A stretch of DNA of 64,000 nt. Source: Streptomyces sp. NBC_01244. Its GTDB lineage: Bacteria; Actinomycetota; Actinomycetes; Streptomycetales; Streptomycetaceae. The stretch spans positions 3,410,001 through 3,474,000 of the forward strand of contig NZ_CP108488.1 in assembly GCF_035987325.1 (NCBI RefSeq). Reading direction: 5' to 3'. Shown piece after piece: positions 55,694-64,000 of this stretch (position 1 is the stretch's first letter; each line of letters begins with the position of its first letter). The translations under genes were made by a program, and so were the position numbers. The notes under the pieces are model-generated. The model did no database searches. It was given only the letters and a program-made list of their open reading frames with translations, and was not told the DNA's origin.

Positions 55694-56709
55694 GCCGGCC
55701 CCCGAAGGCAGCCGTCCTCGCCGTCGACGCGGGCAACAGCAAGACGGACGTGGCGCTGATCGCCGCGGACGGCCGTGTCCTCGGCACCGGGCGCGCGGGC
55801 GGCTTCCAGCCCCCGCACATCGGGGTCGAGGCGGCGGTGGACGTCCTGGGGCTGGCCGTCGCCGAGGCTGCCGAGGCCGCCGGGCTGACGGGCCCCGCGG
55901 CCACGGGCCCGCACGCCGGTCCGCTGGCCGTCCAGGTCTCGGCCTGTCTGGCCAACGCGGACCTCCCGGTGGAGGAGGTCCGGCTCGCGCAGGCCATCGG
56001 CGAGCGCGGCTGGGGCACCGCCACCGAGGTCCGCAACGACACCTTCGCGATCCTGCGGGCCGGACTCGGCGAGGGCGCCGGGGGGCCGCGCGGGGTCGCG
56101 GTGGTGTGCGGGGCGGGCATCAACTGTGTGGGCATGCTGCCCGACGGGCGCACGGCCCGGTTCCCGGCGCTCGGGCAGATCTCCGGCGACTGGGGCGGTG
56201 GCGGCGGACTGGCCGCCGAGGCCATGTGGTGGGCGGCCCGCGCCGAGGACGGGCGTGGTGGTCCCACCGAGCTCGCGGCGGCCCTGCCGGGGCACTTCGG
56301 CCTGGACTCCATGTACGCGCTGATCGAAGCGGTGCACCTGGGCTCCGTCGAGCCCGTACGGATGCACGAGTTGGTGCCGGTGCTGTTCGCGGTGGCCGCG
56401 GCCGGTGATCCGGTCGCAGCGGCCCTCGTCGAGCGGCAGGCCGGGGAGGTCGCGGCCCTGGCCTCGGTGGCGCTGGAGCGCCTCGGGCTGCTGGCCGAGG
56501 AGGCGCCCGTCCTGCTGGGCGGCAGCGTCCTGGCCGCCCGGCACCCGCGGTTGAACGGCCGGGTGGAGGCCCTGCTCGCCGAACGGGCCCCGCACGCCCG
56601 GGTCTCGGTGGTGACGGCCCCGCCGGTGCTGGGCGCCGGCCTGCTGGGTCTGGACGCACTGGGGGCGGGGCCCGAGGCCTACGGAAAGCTGCGTGCCCAT
56701 TTCGGATGA
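55684..56709 (+). CDS. csnK: BadF/BadG-type ATPase, probable amino-sugar kinase
   Basis: A 341-aa actin-fold kinase of the GlcNAc-kinase-like BadF/BadG/BcrA family. The phosphate-1 motif DAGNSKTD is at 15-22, CGAGINCVGMLPDGR is the second ATP motif, and ALGQISGDWGGGGGLA follows. Likely reaction is ATP phosphorylation of glucosamine or a related sugar released by CsnH. The ATG at 55684 has AAGGAG eight bases upstream; a GTG at 55690 is possible but more distant. It is the last gene of the csn operon. Confidence 0.87.
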   Translation: MGVSRPPKAAVLAVDAGNSKTDVALIAADGRVLGTGRAGGFQPPHIGVEAAVDVLGLAVAEAAEAAGLTGPAATGPHAGPLAVQVSACLANADLPVEEVRLAQAIGERGWGTATEVRNDTFAILRAGLGEGAGGPRGVAVVCGAGINCVGMLPDGRTARFPALGQISGDWGGGGGLAAEAMWWAARAEDGRGGPTELAAALPGHFGLDSMYALIEAVHLGSVEPVRMHELVPVLFAVAAAGDPVAAALVERQAGEVAALASVALERLGLLAEEAPVLLGGSVLAARHPRLNGRVEALLAERAPHARVSVVTAPPVLGAGLLGLDALGAGPEAYGKLRAHFG

Positions 56710-56864
56710 ACCGCGCCCGCGCCGGAACCATCCCGGCTCGCGGGGCGTAGTAGGACCGGGGACGGATCGGGGCGGATCGTGCCCGATCCCGGACCGGGTG
56801 CTGTGGACGACCGCCACTAAGGCCATACTGCTGCGAAGCACGAAGGACCGAGGGGGAGGTCAGG

Positions 56865-58268
56865 GTGGCCATCACATCACGCGCGCCCGCGCCCGGCGGC
56901 GTCCAGGCGCCCTCCGGGCCGCCGGCGCCGCCGCCCGACGGGCTGCCCCGGCGGGGCACCGCCTGGGCGGAGGGCGTGGAGCGGCTGCGCGCCGCCGCCA
57001 CCACCGAGCCCGGCCGGCTGCGGATCGTCGGCGCCGCCCTGGCCGCGCTGGTCCTGCTGTTCGGCGCGGTGTCCGTCTGGGAGATCTCCGGCCGGGTCAC
57101 CGCGGCCGATGACGTCGTGGGCCGCAGCCAGCCGCTGAGCGCCGACGCGGCGAGCATCTACCGCTCCCTCGCGGACGCCGACACCGCCTCCTCCAGCGGC
57201 TTCCTCGCGGGCGGCGAAGAGCCCCGCGAGGTCCGCAGCCGGTACGAGAAGGACATCGCCAACGCGTCCCGGCTGCTGGTGAACGCGGCGGCCAGCACCA
57301 CGGCCGGCGAGGACTCCCGCGAGCAGATCACCCTGCTGAGCGAGCAGCTCCCCCGCTACACCGGCCTGATCGAGCAGGCCAGGGCCACCAACAAGCAGGG
57401 CCTGCCGCTGGGCGGCGCCTACCTCCGGTACGCGAACGAGCAGATGAGCACCCAGCTGCTGCCCGCCGCGCAGCGGCTCTACGAGGCGGAGACCGGCCGG
57501 CTCTACACGGACTACGACGAGGCCCGCGCGCTGCCCCTGACCTCGCTCGGGGCAGGTCTGCTCGCGCTCGCCGCCCTGGTCTGGGCCCAGCGGCGCAACT
57601 ACCGGCGTACGAACCGCGTCTTCAACCACGGGCTCGTCGCCGCGACCACCGCCTCGCTGGTGCTGCTGCTGTGGCTGGCCGCGGGGCACACGGTCGCCCG
57701 GTCGGGGCTGAGCGAGGCCCGCACGGACGGGCAGGAGTCCCTCAAGGTGCTCAACGACGCGCGGATCGCCTCGCTGCAGGCGCGGGCCAACGAGAACCTG
57801 ACCCTGGTCTCGCGCGGCGCCGTACTGGCCGAGGACAAGAAGTCCGACAAGTACGACGTGGACTTCTCGAACGACATGAAGGATCTGGACGCGGGCCTGG
57901 CGACGGCGGCGAAACTGGCCGACGACGCGGCCGGCCGCGCCCCCGTGTCCCGCGCCGTGGAGGGCGTGAAGCGGTGGAAGGAACTGCACGCGGCGGCCCG
58001 GCAGACCGACCTGAAGGGCGACTACCAGGGCGCCGTCGGGCAGGTCATCGGGGACAAGGACCACAAGGAGCCCACGGGGTCCGCCTTCGACACGGTGGAC
58101 GCCTCGCTGGAAGCGGCCGTGGGCCACGAGCAGCGTGAGTTCACCCGGGCGGCGCGGGACGGTGTCGGCGCGCTCGACGGTTTGGTGACAGGCACGGCGG
58201 CCCTGGCGGTCGTCGGCGCGGTGGCCGCCCTGCTCGGCATCGGGCGCAGGCTTTCGGAGTACAGGTGA
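56865..58268 (+). CDS. glnX: GlnX-like membrane protein of the PknG pathway
   Basis: A 467-aa protein with four probable membrane segments (about 53-75, 224-242, 262-280 and 443-463). Between 76 and 223 and between 281 and 442 lie two helical extracytoplasmic domains resembling those of sensor proteins (EQLPRYTGLIEQARATNKQ; ENLTLVSRGAVLAEDKKS). Together with GlnH and PknG downstream, this matches the actinobacterial glnX-glnH-pknG locus, where GlnX relays Glu/Asp binding by GlnH to the kinase. The GTG at 56865 follows GGGGGAGG; the stop overlaps the next start (GTGA). Confidence 0.8.
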   Translation: MAITSRAPAPGGVQAPSGPPAPPPDGLPRRGTAWAEGVERLRAAATTEPGRLRIVGAALAALVLLFGAVSVWEISGRVTAADDVVGRSQPLSADAASIYRSLADADTASSSGFLAGGEEPREVRSRYEKDIANASRLLVNAAASTTAGEDSREQITLLSEQLPRYTGLIEQARATNKQGLPLGGAYLRYANEQMSTQLLPAAQRLYEAETGRLYTDYDEARALPLTSLGAGLLALAALVWAQRRNYRRTNRVFNHGLVAATTASLVLLLWLAAGHTVARSGLSEARTDGQESLKVLNDARIASLQARANENLTLVSRGAVLAEDKKSDKYDVDFSNDMKDLDAGLATAAKLADDAAGRAPVSRAVEGVKRWKELHAAARQTDLKGDYQGAVGQVIGDKDHKEPTGSAFDTVDASLEAAVGHEQREFTRAARDGVGALDGLVTGTAALAVVGAVAALLGIGRRLSEYR

Positions 58269-59377
58269 GAGCGATGCCGGGACGGGTGAAGCGCACGGGC
58301 GAGGGCTCCGAGGGGGCCGGGGGCGCCGTGGCCCATGCGGTGGCCGCCGAGGGCGCCGCGGAGAGCACCGCCGACGGCACGGAGGTACGCGGCCTGCGGC
58401 GGCTGACGGGCCGGCTGCGCGGCTGGGGCGGGGTCGGGGCGATGGCCGTGGCCTGCGTGCTGACGGCGGCGGCCGTGCTGCTGCCACTGGCCCAGGCGGC
58501 TCCGGGCGGCCCGGGAGCCTCCTCGCTGGTGCGCGAGCCGGCCAGGATGGCGGTCGCTCCGCAGGCCCCCGGGGACACCTGTGAGAACCCCGAGGCGAGC
58601 CTGCGCCCCAACGGGCTGGACGGCTCCGCCATCCAGCGGATCCGCGCCGCGGGCCACCTCGTCGCGGGCGTGGACCAGAACAGCTTCAAATGGGGCTACC
58701 GCAACCCGGCCGGGGAGCTCGACGGCTTCGACATCGCTCTGGTCAAGGCGATAGCGAAGGACATCTTCGGCGAGGACGGCAAGGTCATCTACCGGGCCAT
58801 CCCCACCAGTCAGCGCATCCCCGCGCTCAAGGACGGCACCGTCGACATCGTCGTGCGCACGATGACCGTCAACTGCAAGCGGCTGGAGGAAGTCGCCTTC
58901 TCGACGGCGTACTTCGAGGCCGGGCAGCAGGTGCTGGCCCCCAAGGGCTCGGCGATCACCGGCTACGACGCCTCGCTGAAGGGCCGCCGCATCTGCACGG
59001 CGGCCGGCTCCACGGCGGAGGCGGCGCTGGCGGCCCGGTCCTACGGCGCCGTCCCGGTCAGCGTGCCCAACCAGCTCGACTGCCTGGTCCGGCTGCAGTT
59101 GGGCGAGGTGGACGGCATCATCACCGACAACGCCCTCGCCGCGGGCCAGGCCGCGCAGGACCCCTCGGTCAGCCTGGTCGGCTCCCCGTTCACCAAGGAG
59201 TTCTACGGGGTGGCCATGAACAAGGACGCCGGCGACCTGGTGCGCCGGGTCAACAAGGTGCTGGAGGATTACCGCGCGGGCGGTTCCAACAGCTCCTGGA
59301 TGACGGCCTACAAGGCGCATCTGGAGCCCGTGCTGCCCGGCGTGGGCGGCCCGCCCGTTCCCAAGTACCGGGACTGA
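58265..59377 (+). CDS. glnH: GlnH-like amino-acid-binding protein, membrane-anchored
   Basis: A 370-aa family-3 solute-binding protein. A polar cytoplasmic N-terminus of about 53 residues is followed by a hydrophobic segment (GVGAMAVACVLTAAAVLLPLA, about 55-76), a linker, and the binding domain from IQRIRAAGHLVAGVDQNSFKWGYRNPAGELDGFDIALVKAIAKDIFG. Mycobacterial GlnH is a lipoprotein binding Asp and Glu; here a Cys occurs inside the hydrophobic segment, but hydrophobic residues continue after it, so a transmembrane anchor seems more likely. The GTG start follows CGGAG and overlaps glnX by 4 bp. Confidence 0.85.
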   Translation: MRAMPGRVKRTGEGSEGAGGAVAHAVAAEGAAESTADGTEVRGLRRLTGRLRGWGGVGAMAVACVLTAAAVLLPLAQAAPGGPGASSLVREPARMAVAPQAPGDTCENPEASLRPNGLDGSAIQRIRAAGHLVAGVDQNSFKWGYRNPAGELDGFDIALVKAIAKDIFGEDGKVIYRAIPTSQRIPALKDGTVDIVVRTMTVNCKRLEEVAFSTAYFEAGQQVLAPKGSAITGYDASLKGRRICTAAGSTAEAALAARSYGAVPVSVPNQLDCLVRLQLGEVDGIITDNALAAGQAAQDPSVSLVGSPFTKEFYGVAMNKDAGDLVRRVNKVLEDYRAGGSNSSWMTAYKAHLEPVLPGVGGPPVPKYRD

Positions 59378-59382
59378 GGCCG

Positions 59383-60825
59383 GTGGCGGATTCTGAGCCC
59401 GATGTCACGAGACCGGAGGCGGGATCGGTGGAGGCACATCCTTTGGGGGCGCAGCCGGCGGTGATGGACCGGGACGGCGTGGACCGCGCGCTGGCCCGTC
59501 TGGGCGCGGAGCACGAGGCCGTCGAGACCTCCCTGCTCGCCCTCCAGGACCACTCCGGCCGGCGGCTCCTGGAGGGCGCCGGGCTGACCGGGGTCACCAA
59601 GGAGCGGTGGGCGGAGGCCGATGCGGCCATCACCCGGCTGTGGCGGTACTTCGACGCGTACAGCGGGGCGCTCGGCGCCGCCCGGGAGATCCGTGAGCGG
59701 CGCCGCTGGCCGAGCCGTGAGGACCTGGTCGAGCTGACGGACCGGCTGCGCGGGCCGGGGGTGATGATCTCCGGCGCCGCGGTCGAGGGTGTCCCGCTCG
59801 CGGAGCGGTTCTCCCTCGCCGAGCTGGTGTCCCGCATGAACGAGCTGTACGCGAGCTCCCTGGACGTGGTGGTCGCCGCGGACTCCGTCTGGTCGGCGCT
59901 GCCGGCCCGGATCGACCTCCTCTCCGCCGAACTGCACCGCACCCGCGCCCTCGCCCACTCGGTGGGGGTCCGGCCGGGAGAACACCCCTCGGGGGACGAC
60001 CTGGAGGCCATCACGGCCGAGCTGGCGGACCTGCGGGCCCGGGTGATCGAGGACCCGCTGGCGTTCTGGTTCGCGGTGGCCGGGAGCTCCGCGCCGGGCG
60101 GCGGCCGTCCGGACACCGGGCGGTACGACCGGGCCGCGCGCGCCCTGGAGGACGTGCGCCGGGAGGTCGAGGCCGTGCTGGCCGTCCGGCAGGACGCCGA
60201 GCAGCGGCTGATCGGCCTGCGGGACGTGCTCTCGCGGGCGGACCGGACCCTGGCGGAGGCACGGTTGGCCCGCGGCGAGGTGCTGGCGAAGATCGCGGCG
60301 TCCGAGGTGCCCGCGGTGAGCGGTCCGCCGACGGTGTTGCAGGAACAGCTCTCGGCGGCGGCCGAGTACCGGCGCCGGGCCCAGTGGCACCGGCTGTCCC
60401 CGCTGCTGGAGTCCCTGGAGGAGCGTGCCGGGGAGGAACTGCGGCGGGCCCGCGAATCGTTGACCGCGGTGACGGCGCCGCTGGCGGTGCGGGCGGAGCT
60501 GCGGGGACGGCTCGACGCCTACAAGGCGAAGGTGGCCCGGCTGGGCATGGCGGAGGATCCGCTGCTGATGGAGCGGTACGACACCGCCCGGCGGATGCTG
60601 TGGAGCGCGCCCTGTGATCTGCGGGCCGCCGAGCAGGCGGTGCTGCGCTACCAGTGGGCGACGGCCGAGGCGCTGCCCGCGCAGCGGCAGGACCAGCACA
60701 ACCAGCAGGACCGACAGGACCGACAGGACCGACAGGACCGACAGGACCAGCAGGACCGGCAGGACCAGCAGGGGCGCCAACCGGTGCGTGAGTGGCCCGA
60801 CGGGCCGAGGGAGGGGGACGCGTGA
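59383..60825 (+). CDS. Helical/coiled-coil protein between glnH and pknG, unknown function
   Basis: A 480-aa largely helical protein without signal peptide or membrane segment, so probably cytoplasmic. Long charged amphipathic helices dominate (for example RAALEDVRREVEAVLAVRQD and LLESLEERAGEELRRARES). The C-terminus is a repeat of QDR/QDQ triplets (about 442-463). I recognise no domain. It starts 5 bp after glnH (GTG at 59383 with GAGG upstream) and its stop overlaps the pknG start, so it is embedded in the PknG operon and may link the sensor with the kinase. Confidence 0.8.
   Translation: MADSEPDVTRPEAGSVEAHPLGAQPAVMDRDGVDRALARLGAEHEAVETSLLALQDHSGRRLLEGAGLTGVTKERWAEADAAITRLWRYFDAYSGALGAAREIRERRRWPSREDLVELTDRLRGPGVMISGAAVEGVPLAERFSLAELVSRMNELYASSLDVVVAADSVWSALPARIDLLSAELHRTRALAHSVGVRPGEHPSGDDLEAITAELADLRARVIEDPLAFWFAVAGSSAPGGGRPDTGRYDRAARALEDVRREVEAVLAVRQDAEQRLIGLRDVLSRADRTLAEARLARGEVLAKIAASEVPAVSGPPTVLQEQLSAAAEYRRRAQWHRLSPLLESLEERAGEELRRARESLTAVTAPLAVRAELRGRLDAYKAKVARLGMAEDPLLMERYDTARRMLWSAPCDLRAAEQAVLRYQWATAEALPAQRQDQHNQQDRQDRQDRQDRQDQQDRQDQQGRQPVREWPDGPREGDA
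60706..60771 (+). repeat. 9-bp tandem repeat encoding a QDR/QDQ tail
   Basis: The unit CAGGACCGA repeats in frame about seven times with minor changes (CAGGACCAG, CAGGACCGG). It encodes the Gln-Asp-Arg/Gln tail of the coiled-coil protein. In-frame unit changes would alter tail length between strains without frameshifts. Confidence 0.88.
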
Positions 60826-63584
60826 GTCTGATCGGAACGGCGTGCATGCGCCCCGGCTGCCCGGGGACCTACGAGGACATGGGCGGCGGCGAGGTCTACT
60901 GCGGCACCTGCGGGCTGGCTCCGGCCGGGGCCGTCGCGGCGGGCGCCGAGGAGCTGGTGTCCGTACCGACGGCGATGACGAGCGCGGCCCGCCACGGGGA
61001 CTCACAGGGGTCGCACGGATCCCAGGGCTCGCAGGGGTCACAGGGGTCGGAGCGGTCTTCCTCCTCGTCCTCCTCCTCGCGGGCCTCCCGCTCGGCGCGT
61101 TCGTCGCGCTCCTCCTCTTCCCGGCGCTCCGTGTCGGGCCGGCTCTCGCGGTCCCTGTCCGGGGCCGCGTCCACCCGGTCGGTGTCGGTGCGCAGTTCGG
61201 GGTCGGCCGCCTCGGTGTCGGGCCGCAGCCGGCTGGGAGCCGGGCTGGTCAACGTACCGGAGGTGCCCCGTCCGGATCCCTCGGCGGCGGTGCTGGAGAA
61301 TCCCGAGGTCCCGGAGCGCAAGCGGTTCTGCTCGCGCTCGGACTGCGGGGCGCCCGTGGGGCGGGCCCGCGGGGAGCGGCCGGGGCGGACGGAAGGTTTC
61401 TGTACCAAGTGCGGGCACCCTTACTCCTTCGTGCCCAAGCTGTGCGCGGGCGACCTCGTCCACGGCCAGTACGAGGTCGCGGGCTGCCTCGCGCACGGCG
61501 GGCTGGGCTGGGTCTACCTCGCGGTGGACCGGGCCGTGTCGGACCGCTGGGTGGTGCTCAAGGGCCTGCTGGACACCGGGGACCAGGACGCGATGGCGGC
61601 CGCGATCTCGGAGCGGCGCTTCCTCGCGGAGATCGAGCACTCGAACATCGTGCGGATCTACAACTTCGTGGAGCACCTGGACCAGCGGACCGGTTCGCTG
61701 GACGGGTACATCGTCATGGAGTACGTGGGCGGCAAATCGCTCAAGGAGATCGCCAACGAGCGGCGCCGGCCGGACGGCCGCCGCGACCCGCTGCCCGTGG
61801 AGCAGGCGTGCGCGTACGGCATCGAGGCGCTGGAGGCGCTCGGCCACCTGCACACGAGGAACCTCCTGTACTGCGACTTCAAGGTCGACAACGCCATCCA
61901 GCAGGCCGACCAGCTGAAGCTGATCGACATGGGCGCGGTCCGGCGGATGGACGACGAGGAGTCGGCCATCTACGGCACCGTCGGCTACCAGGCGCCCGAG
62001 GTCGCGGAGCTCGGCCCCTCGGTCGCCTCCGACCTGTACACCGTGGCGCGCACGCTGGCCGTGCTGACCTTCGACTTCCAGGGCTACACGAACGTGTTCG
62101 TGGACTCCCTGCCGGACCCGCAGCACATCGAGGTGTTCGGGCGGTACGAGTCCTTCTACCGGCTGCTGGTACGGGCCACCGACCCGGATCCGGGACGGCG
62201 GTTCGCGTCCGCGCAGGAGATGGCGGACCAGCTGACGGGGGTGCTGCGCGAGGTCGTGGCGCTCCAGACGGGCCGCCCGAGGCCGCAGGTCTCGACGCTC
62301 TTCGGACCCGAGCTGCGGGTTCCGGACGACCGGCTGTTCACCGACGAGGCGGGCGCGCAGGTCTCCCGGCTGGGCGAGCGGCCCGTGAAGCGGTGGCGGG
62401 CGGGCCGGGGTACCGCTCCGGCCCGGGTCCCCGCCGCCGTCCCGGTCCCGGGTCCCGCTCCCGCGGTGGAGGCCGCGCCCGGCGGCGCGGCCCCGCCGGC
62501 TCCGTCGGCCGCACCGATCACGGGGTACGGCGCGACCGGGCTGGTCACCACGGCGACGCACCGGGCCGCCGGTCCCGGCGTGCCGGCCCCGCGCCGGGCT
62601 CCGGCGGCCGCGCCGCTGCCACCCGTCGGGATCACCGCCTCGCGGCGGCCGGAGCTGTCCACCCTGGACACCCGCGAGGCCGCGCTGGCCCTGCCCGTAC
62701 CGCTGGTCGACGCCGGGGACCCCAACGCCGGTTTCCTGGCGGGCCTGCTGGCCTCGGCGCCGGCCGACCTGCTGACCGCGCTGGGCTCGGCGCCCGCCGA
62801 ATCCGCGGAGCTGCGGCTGCGGGAGCTGCGGGCCCGGCTCGAACTGGGCGGCGCCGACGCGCCGCTGGTCGCCGACGCGCTGACCCGGCTGGAGGCGCGG
62901 CACCCCGACGACTGGCGCGTGGTGTGGGCCCGGGGCATCGCCTCGCTGGCCGTCGGGGAGGACGAGACGGCGGCCCTGTCCTTCGACGCCGTCTACGACG
63001 CCTTCCCCGGCGAGCCGGCGCCGAAGCTGGCGCTGGGGCTGTGCGCGGAGGTGCTGGGGCAGTTGGACAACGCCGCCGATTACTACCGCCTGGTGTGGGC
63101 CACGGACCCGGGGTTCGTCGGGGCGGCGTTCGGGCTGGCCCGGGTGCAGCTGGCCGCCGGGGACCGGGCCGGAGCCGTGCGCACGCTGGAATCCGTGCCG
63201 GAGGCGTCCATCCACCACACCGCCGCGCGGGTGGCGGCCGTACGGGCACGCCTGCGCGACCGGTCTCCCCAGGAGGCGCTGCTGCCCGATCTGACGGCGG
63301 CCGCGGCCCAGGTGGAGGCGCTGGGGAGGTTCGGCCTGGACTCGGTGCGCCACGAGCGGCTCAGGGCGGAAGTTCTGGGCTCGGCTCTGGACTGGGTACT
63401 GTCGGGCAGCCGGGGTTCCGACCCCGGCGGTACCTCGCTGCTCGGCTGCCAACTGGACGAGCGGGGGCTGCGCTTCGGCCTGGAGCGCTCGTTCCGCGTG
63501 CTGGCACGGCTGGCGCAGCGGGGCGAGGAGAGGATCGAACTGGTGGAGCGGGCAAACCGTTTCCGTCCCCGGACGTGGGTGTGA
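60822..63584 (+). CDS. pknG: Serine/threonine protein kinase PknG
   Basis: A 920-aa soluble kinase. In order: Cys8/Cys13/Cys27/Cys30 zinc-ribbon-like site; a Gly/Ser/Arg-rich linker (about 55-150); a rubredoxin-like metal site (CSRSDCG from 170, CTKCGHPYSF); the kinase domain with Lys247 (VVLKGL) and catalytic Asp352 (YCDFKVDN, in place of HRD-type), then LIDMGAVRR in place of DFG; a Pro/Ala-rich linker; and a C-terminal TPR region. This is the PknG arrangement plus an extra N-terminal module. PknG controls 2-oxoglutarate dehydrogenase through OdhI/GarA in other actinobacteria. GTGA overlap with the preceding gene. Confidence 0.93.
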   Translation: MSLIGTACMRPGCPGTYEDMGGGEVYCGTCGLAPAGAVAAGAEELVSVPTAMTSAARHGDSQGSHGSQGSQGSQGSERSSSSSSSSRASRSARSSRSSSSRRSVSGRLSRSLSGAASTRSVSVRSSGSAASVSGRSRLGAGLVNVPEVPRPDPSAAVLENPEVPERKRFCSRSDCGAPVGRARGERPGRTEGFCTKCGHPYSFVPKLCAGDLVHGQYEVAGCLAHGGLGWVYLAVDRAVSDRWVVLKGLLDTGDQDAMAAAISERRFLAEIEHSNIVRIYNFVEHLDQRTGSLDGYIVMEYVGGKSLKEIANERRRPDGRRDPLPVEQACAYGIEALEALGHLHTRNLLYCDFKVDNAIQQADQLKLIDMGAVRRMDDEESAIYGTVGYQAPEVAELGPSVASDLYTVARTLAVLTFDFQGYTNVFVDSLPDPQHIEVFGRYESFYRLLVRATDPDPGRRFASAQEMADQLTGVLREVVALQTGRPRPQVSTLFGPELRVPDDRLFTDEAGAQVSRLGERPVKRWRAGRGTAPARVPAAVPVPGPAPAVEAAPGGAAPPAPSAAPITGYGATGLVTTATHRAAGPGVPAPRRAPAAAPLPPVGITASRRPELSTLDTREAALALPVPLVDAGDPNAGFLAGLLASAPADLLTALGSAPAESAELRLRELRARLELGGADAPLVADALTRLEARHPDDWRVVWARGIASLAVGEDETAALSFDAVYDAFPGEPAPKLALGLCAEVLGQLDNAADYYRLVWATDPGFVGAAFGLARVQLAAGDRAGAVRTLESVPEASIHHTAARVAAVRARLRDRSPQEALLPDLTAAAAQVEALGRFGLDSVRHERLRAEVLGSALDWVLSGSRGSDPGGTSLLGCQLDERGLRFGLERSFRVLARLAQRGEERIELVERANRFRPRTWV

Positions 63585-63587
63585 TTG

Positions 63588-64000
63588 ATGTCGATGCATC
63601 GGCTGTCGGGCTGCCCCAGCTGCGCGGAACCGCTGGAGGAGGGTGATCGTTTCTGCGGCCTCTGCGGCTACGCCCTCACCGCCGCCGCCCCCACGGAGCC
63701 CCGAGCCCCGGAACGGGCGACGGCGCCCCTGCCCCCGGCGGGTCCGCCCTCCCCCGCCCGGTTCGCGGCGGATCCGGCCGCGCCCGGCAGCCCGCCCGCG
63801 GCTGGTCCGGTCCAGCCGTTCGGCAGGGCGGGCGCGGCGCCCGTGACCCCGGTCGCCCCGGCGGGCTCGGCGGCCGTGGGCCCGCAAGCCCCGGCAGCGG
63901 CGGATCCGGCCGCGCCCGTGATCCCGGCGGCGCCGATCACCCCGCCGGCGGCCACTGCGGCCGCTCCCTCGGGCAGCACCGGCCGGGCCACCCCCGCGGG
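63588..64000 (+). CDS. Zinc-ribbon protein with Pro/Ala-rich region, cut by the right edge
   Basis: The first 137 codons are present. The protein starts MSMHRLSGCPSCAEPLEEGD and has a zinc ribbon, CPSC...CGLCGY (residues 9-28), followed by a long Pro/Ala-rich stretch. The catalytic or binding part lies beyond the window, so no function can be assigned; related openings precede PP2C phosphatase or FHA/VWA domains in some streptomycete proteins, which is only a suggestion. The ATG at 63588 is 3 bp after the pknG stop, so it continues the operon. Confidence 0.75.
   Translation, partial: MSMHRLSGCPSCAEPLEEGDRFCGLCGYALTAAAPTEPRAPERATAPLPPAGPPSPARFAADPAAPGSPPAAGPVQPFGRAGAAPVTPVAPAGSAAVGPQAPAAADPAAPVIPAAPITPPAATAAAPSGSTGRATPA

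Overview
The window is chromosomal DNA from a Streptomyces or a very close relative. The evidence is uniformly very high G+C, heavy use of GTG starts, tRNA genes with encoded CCA ends, long antisense open frames produced by G/C third positions, and gene content recalled from the Streptomyces core chromosome (clpP1P2-tig, rpiB, sodF, pepN, malQ, csnR-K, a pknG locus). The order resembles the S. coelicolor region from about SCO2618 to SCO2666; that is recollection and was not searched.

Layout. 1-3.4 kb: clpP2 (edge), clpP1 with a probable ClgR box, trigger factor, divergent tRNA-Pro and tRNA-Gly, and a small membrane protein. 3.4-10.4 kb (minus strand): a RelA/SpoT-hydrolase-like HD protein overlapping a PLP decarboxylase, a MacB/FtsX-type ABC exporter, and a SpoIIE-type phosphatase. 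10.5-13.3 kb: an Eis-like acetyltransferase, a Fpg/Nei glycosylase and RpiB. 13.5-19.7 kb: three paralogous amino-acid permeases with bioY and an SDR interspersed. 19.8-22 kb: sodF with a Nur-box-like site, an unknown protein, and an Rv2466c-like thioredoxin-fold protein lacking its second active-site Cys. 22-28 kb: an M1 aminopeptidase, an AbiEi/DUF559-like protein, and a VOC-PNPOx operon divergent from a CGNR regulator. 28-33 kb: a large secreted subtilisin and a solitary TnpB. 33-41 kb: asd, a DUF1203 protein, a second M1 aminopeptidase, a LysR regulator, two EamA transporters, and a MarR regulator with a perfect operator palindrome. 41-48 kb: a small membrane protein, malQ, a repeat-rich small protein, a GH84-like secreted enzyme and an HNH nuclease. 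48.5-56.7 kb: an MscS channel, then the chitosan-oligosaccharide operon csnR-E-F-G-H-K. 56.9-64 kb: a translationally coupled operon glnX-glnH-(coiled-coil protein)-pknG-(zinc-ribbon protein, cut by the edge).

How it works together. The csn genes form a complete route: repressor, binding lipoprotein, two permeases, GH4 enzyme and sugar kinase. An MsiK-type ATPase is presumably encoded elsewhere. The last operon resembles the actinobacterial glutamate/aspartate-sensing GlnX-GlnH-PknG pathway but carries at least one extra coupled gene, making it the best candidate for an under-described system. A family of dispersed palindromic intergenic elements (four fuller copies plus a fragment) marks gene ends across the window. 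No prophage, integrative element, CRISPR array or biosynthetic cluster was seen; the only mobile-type gene is TnpB.
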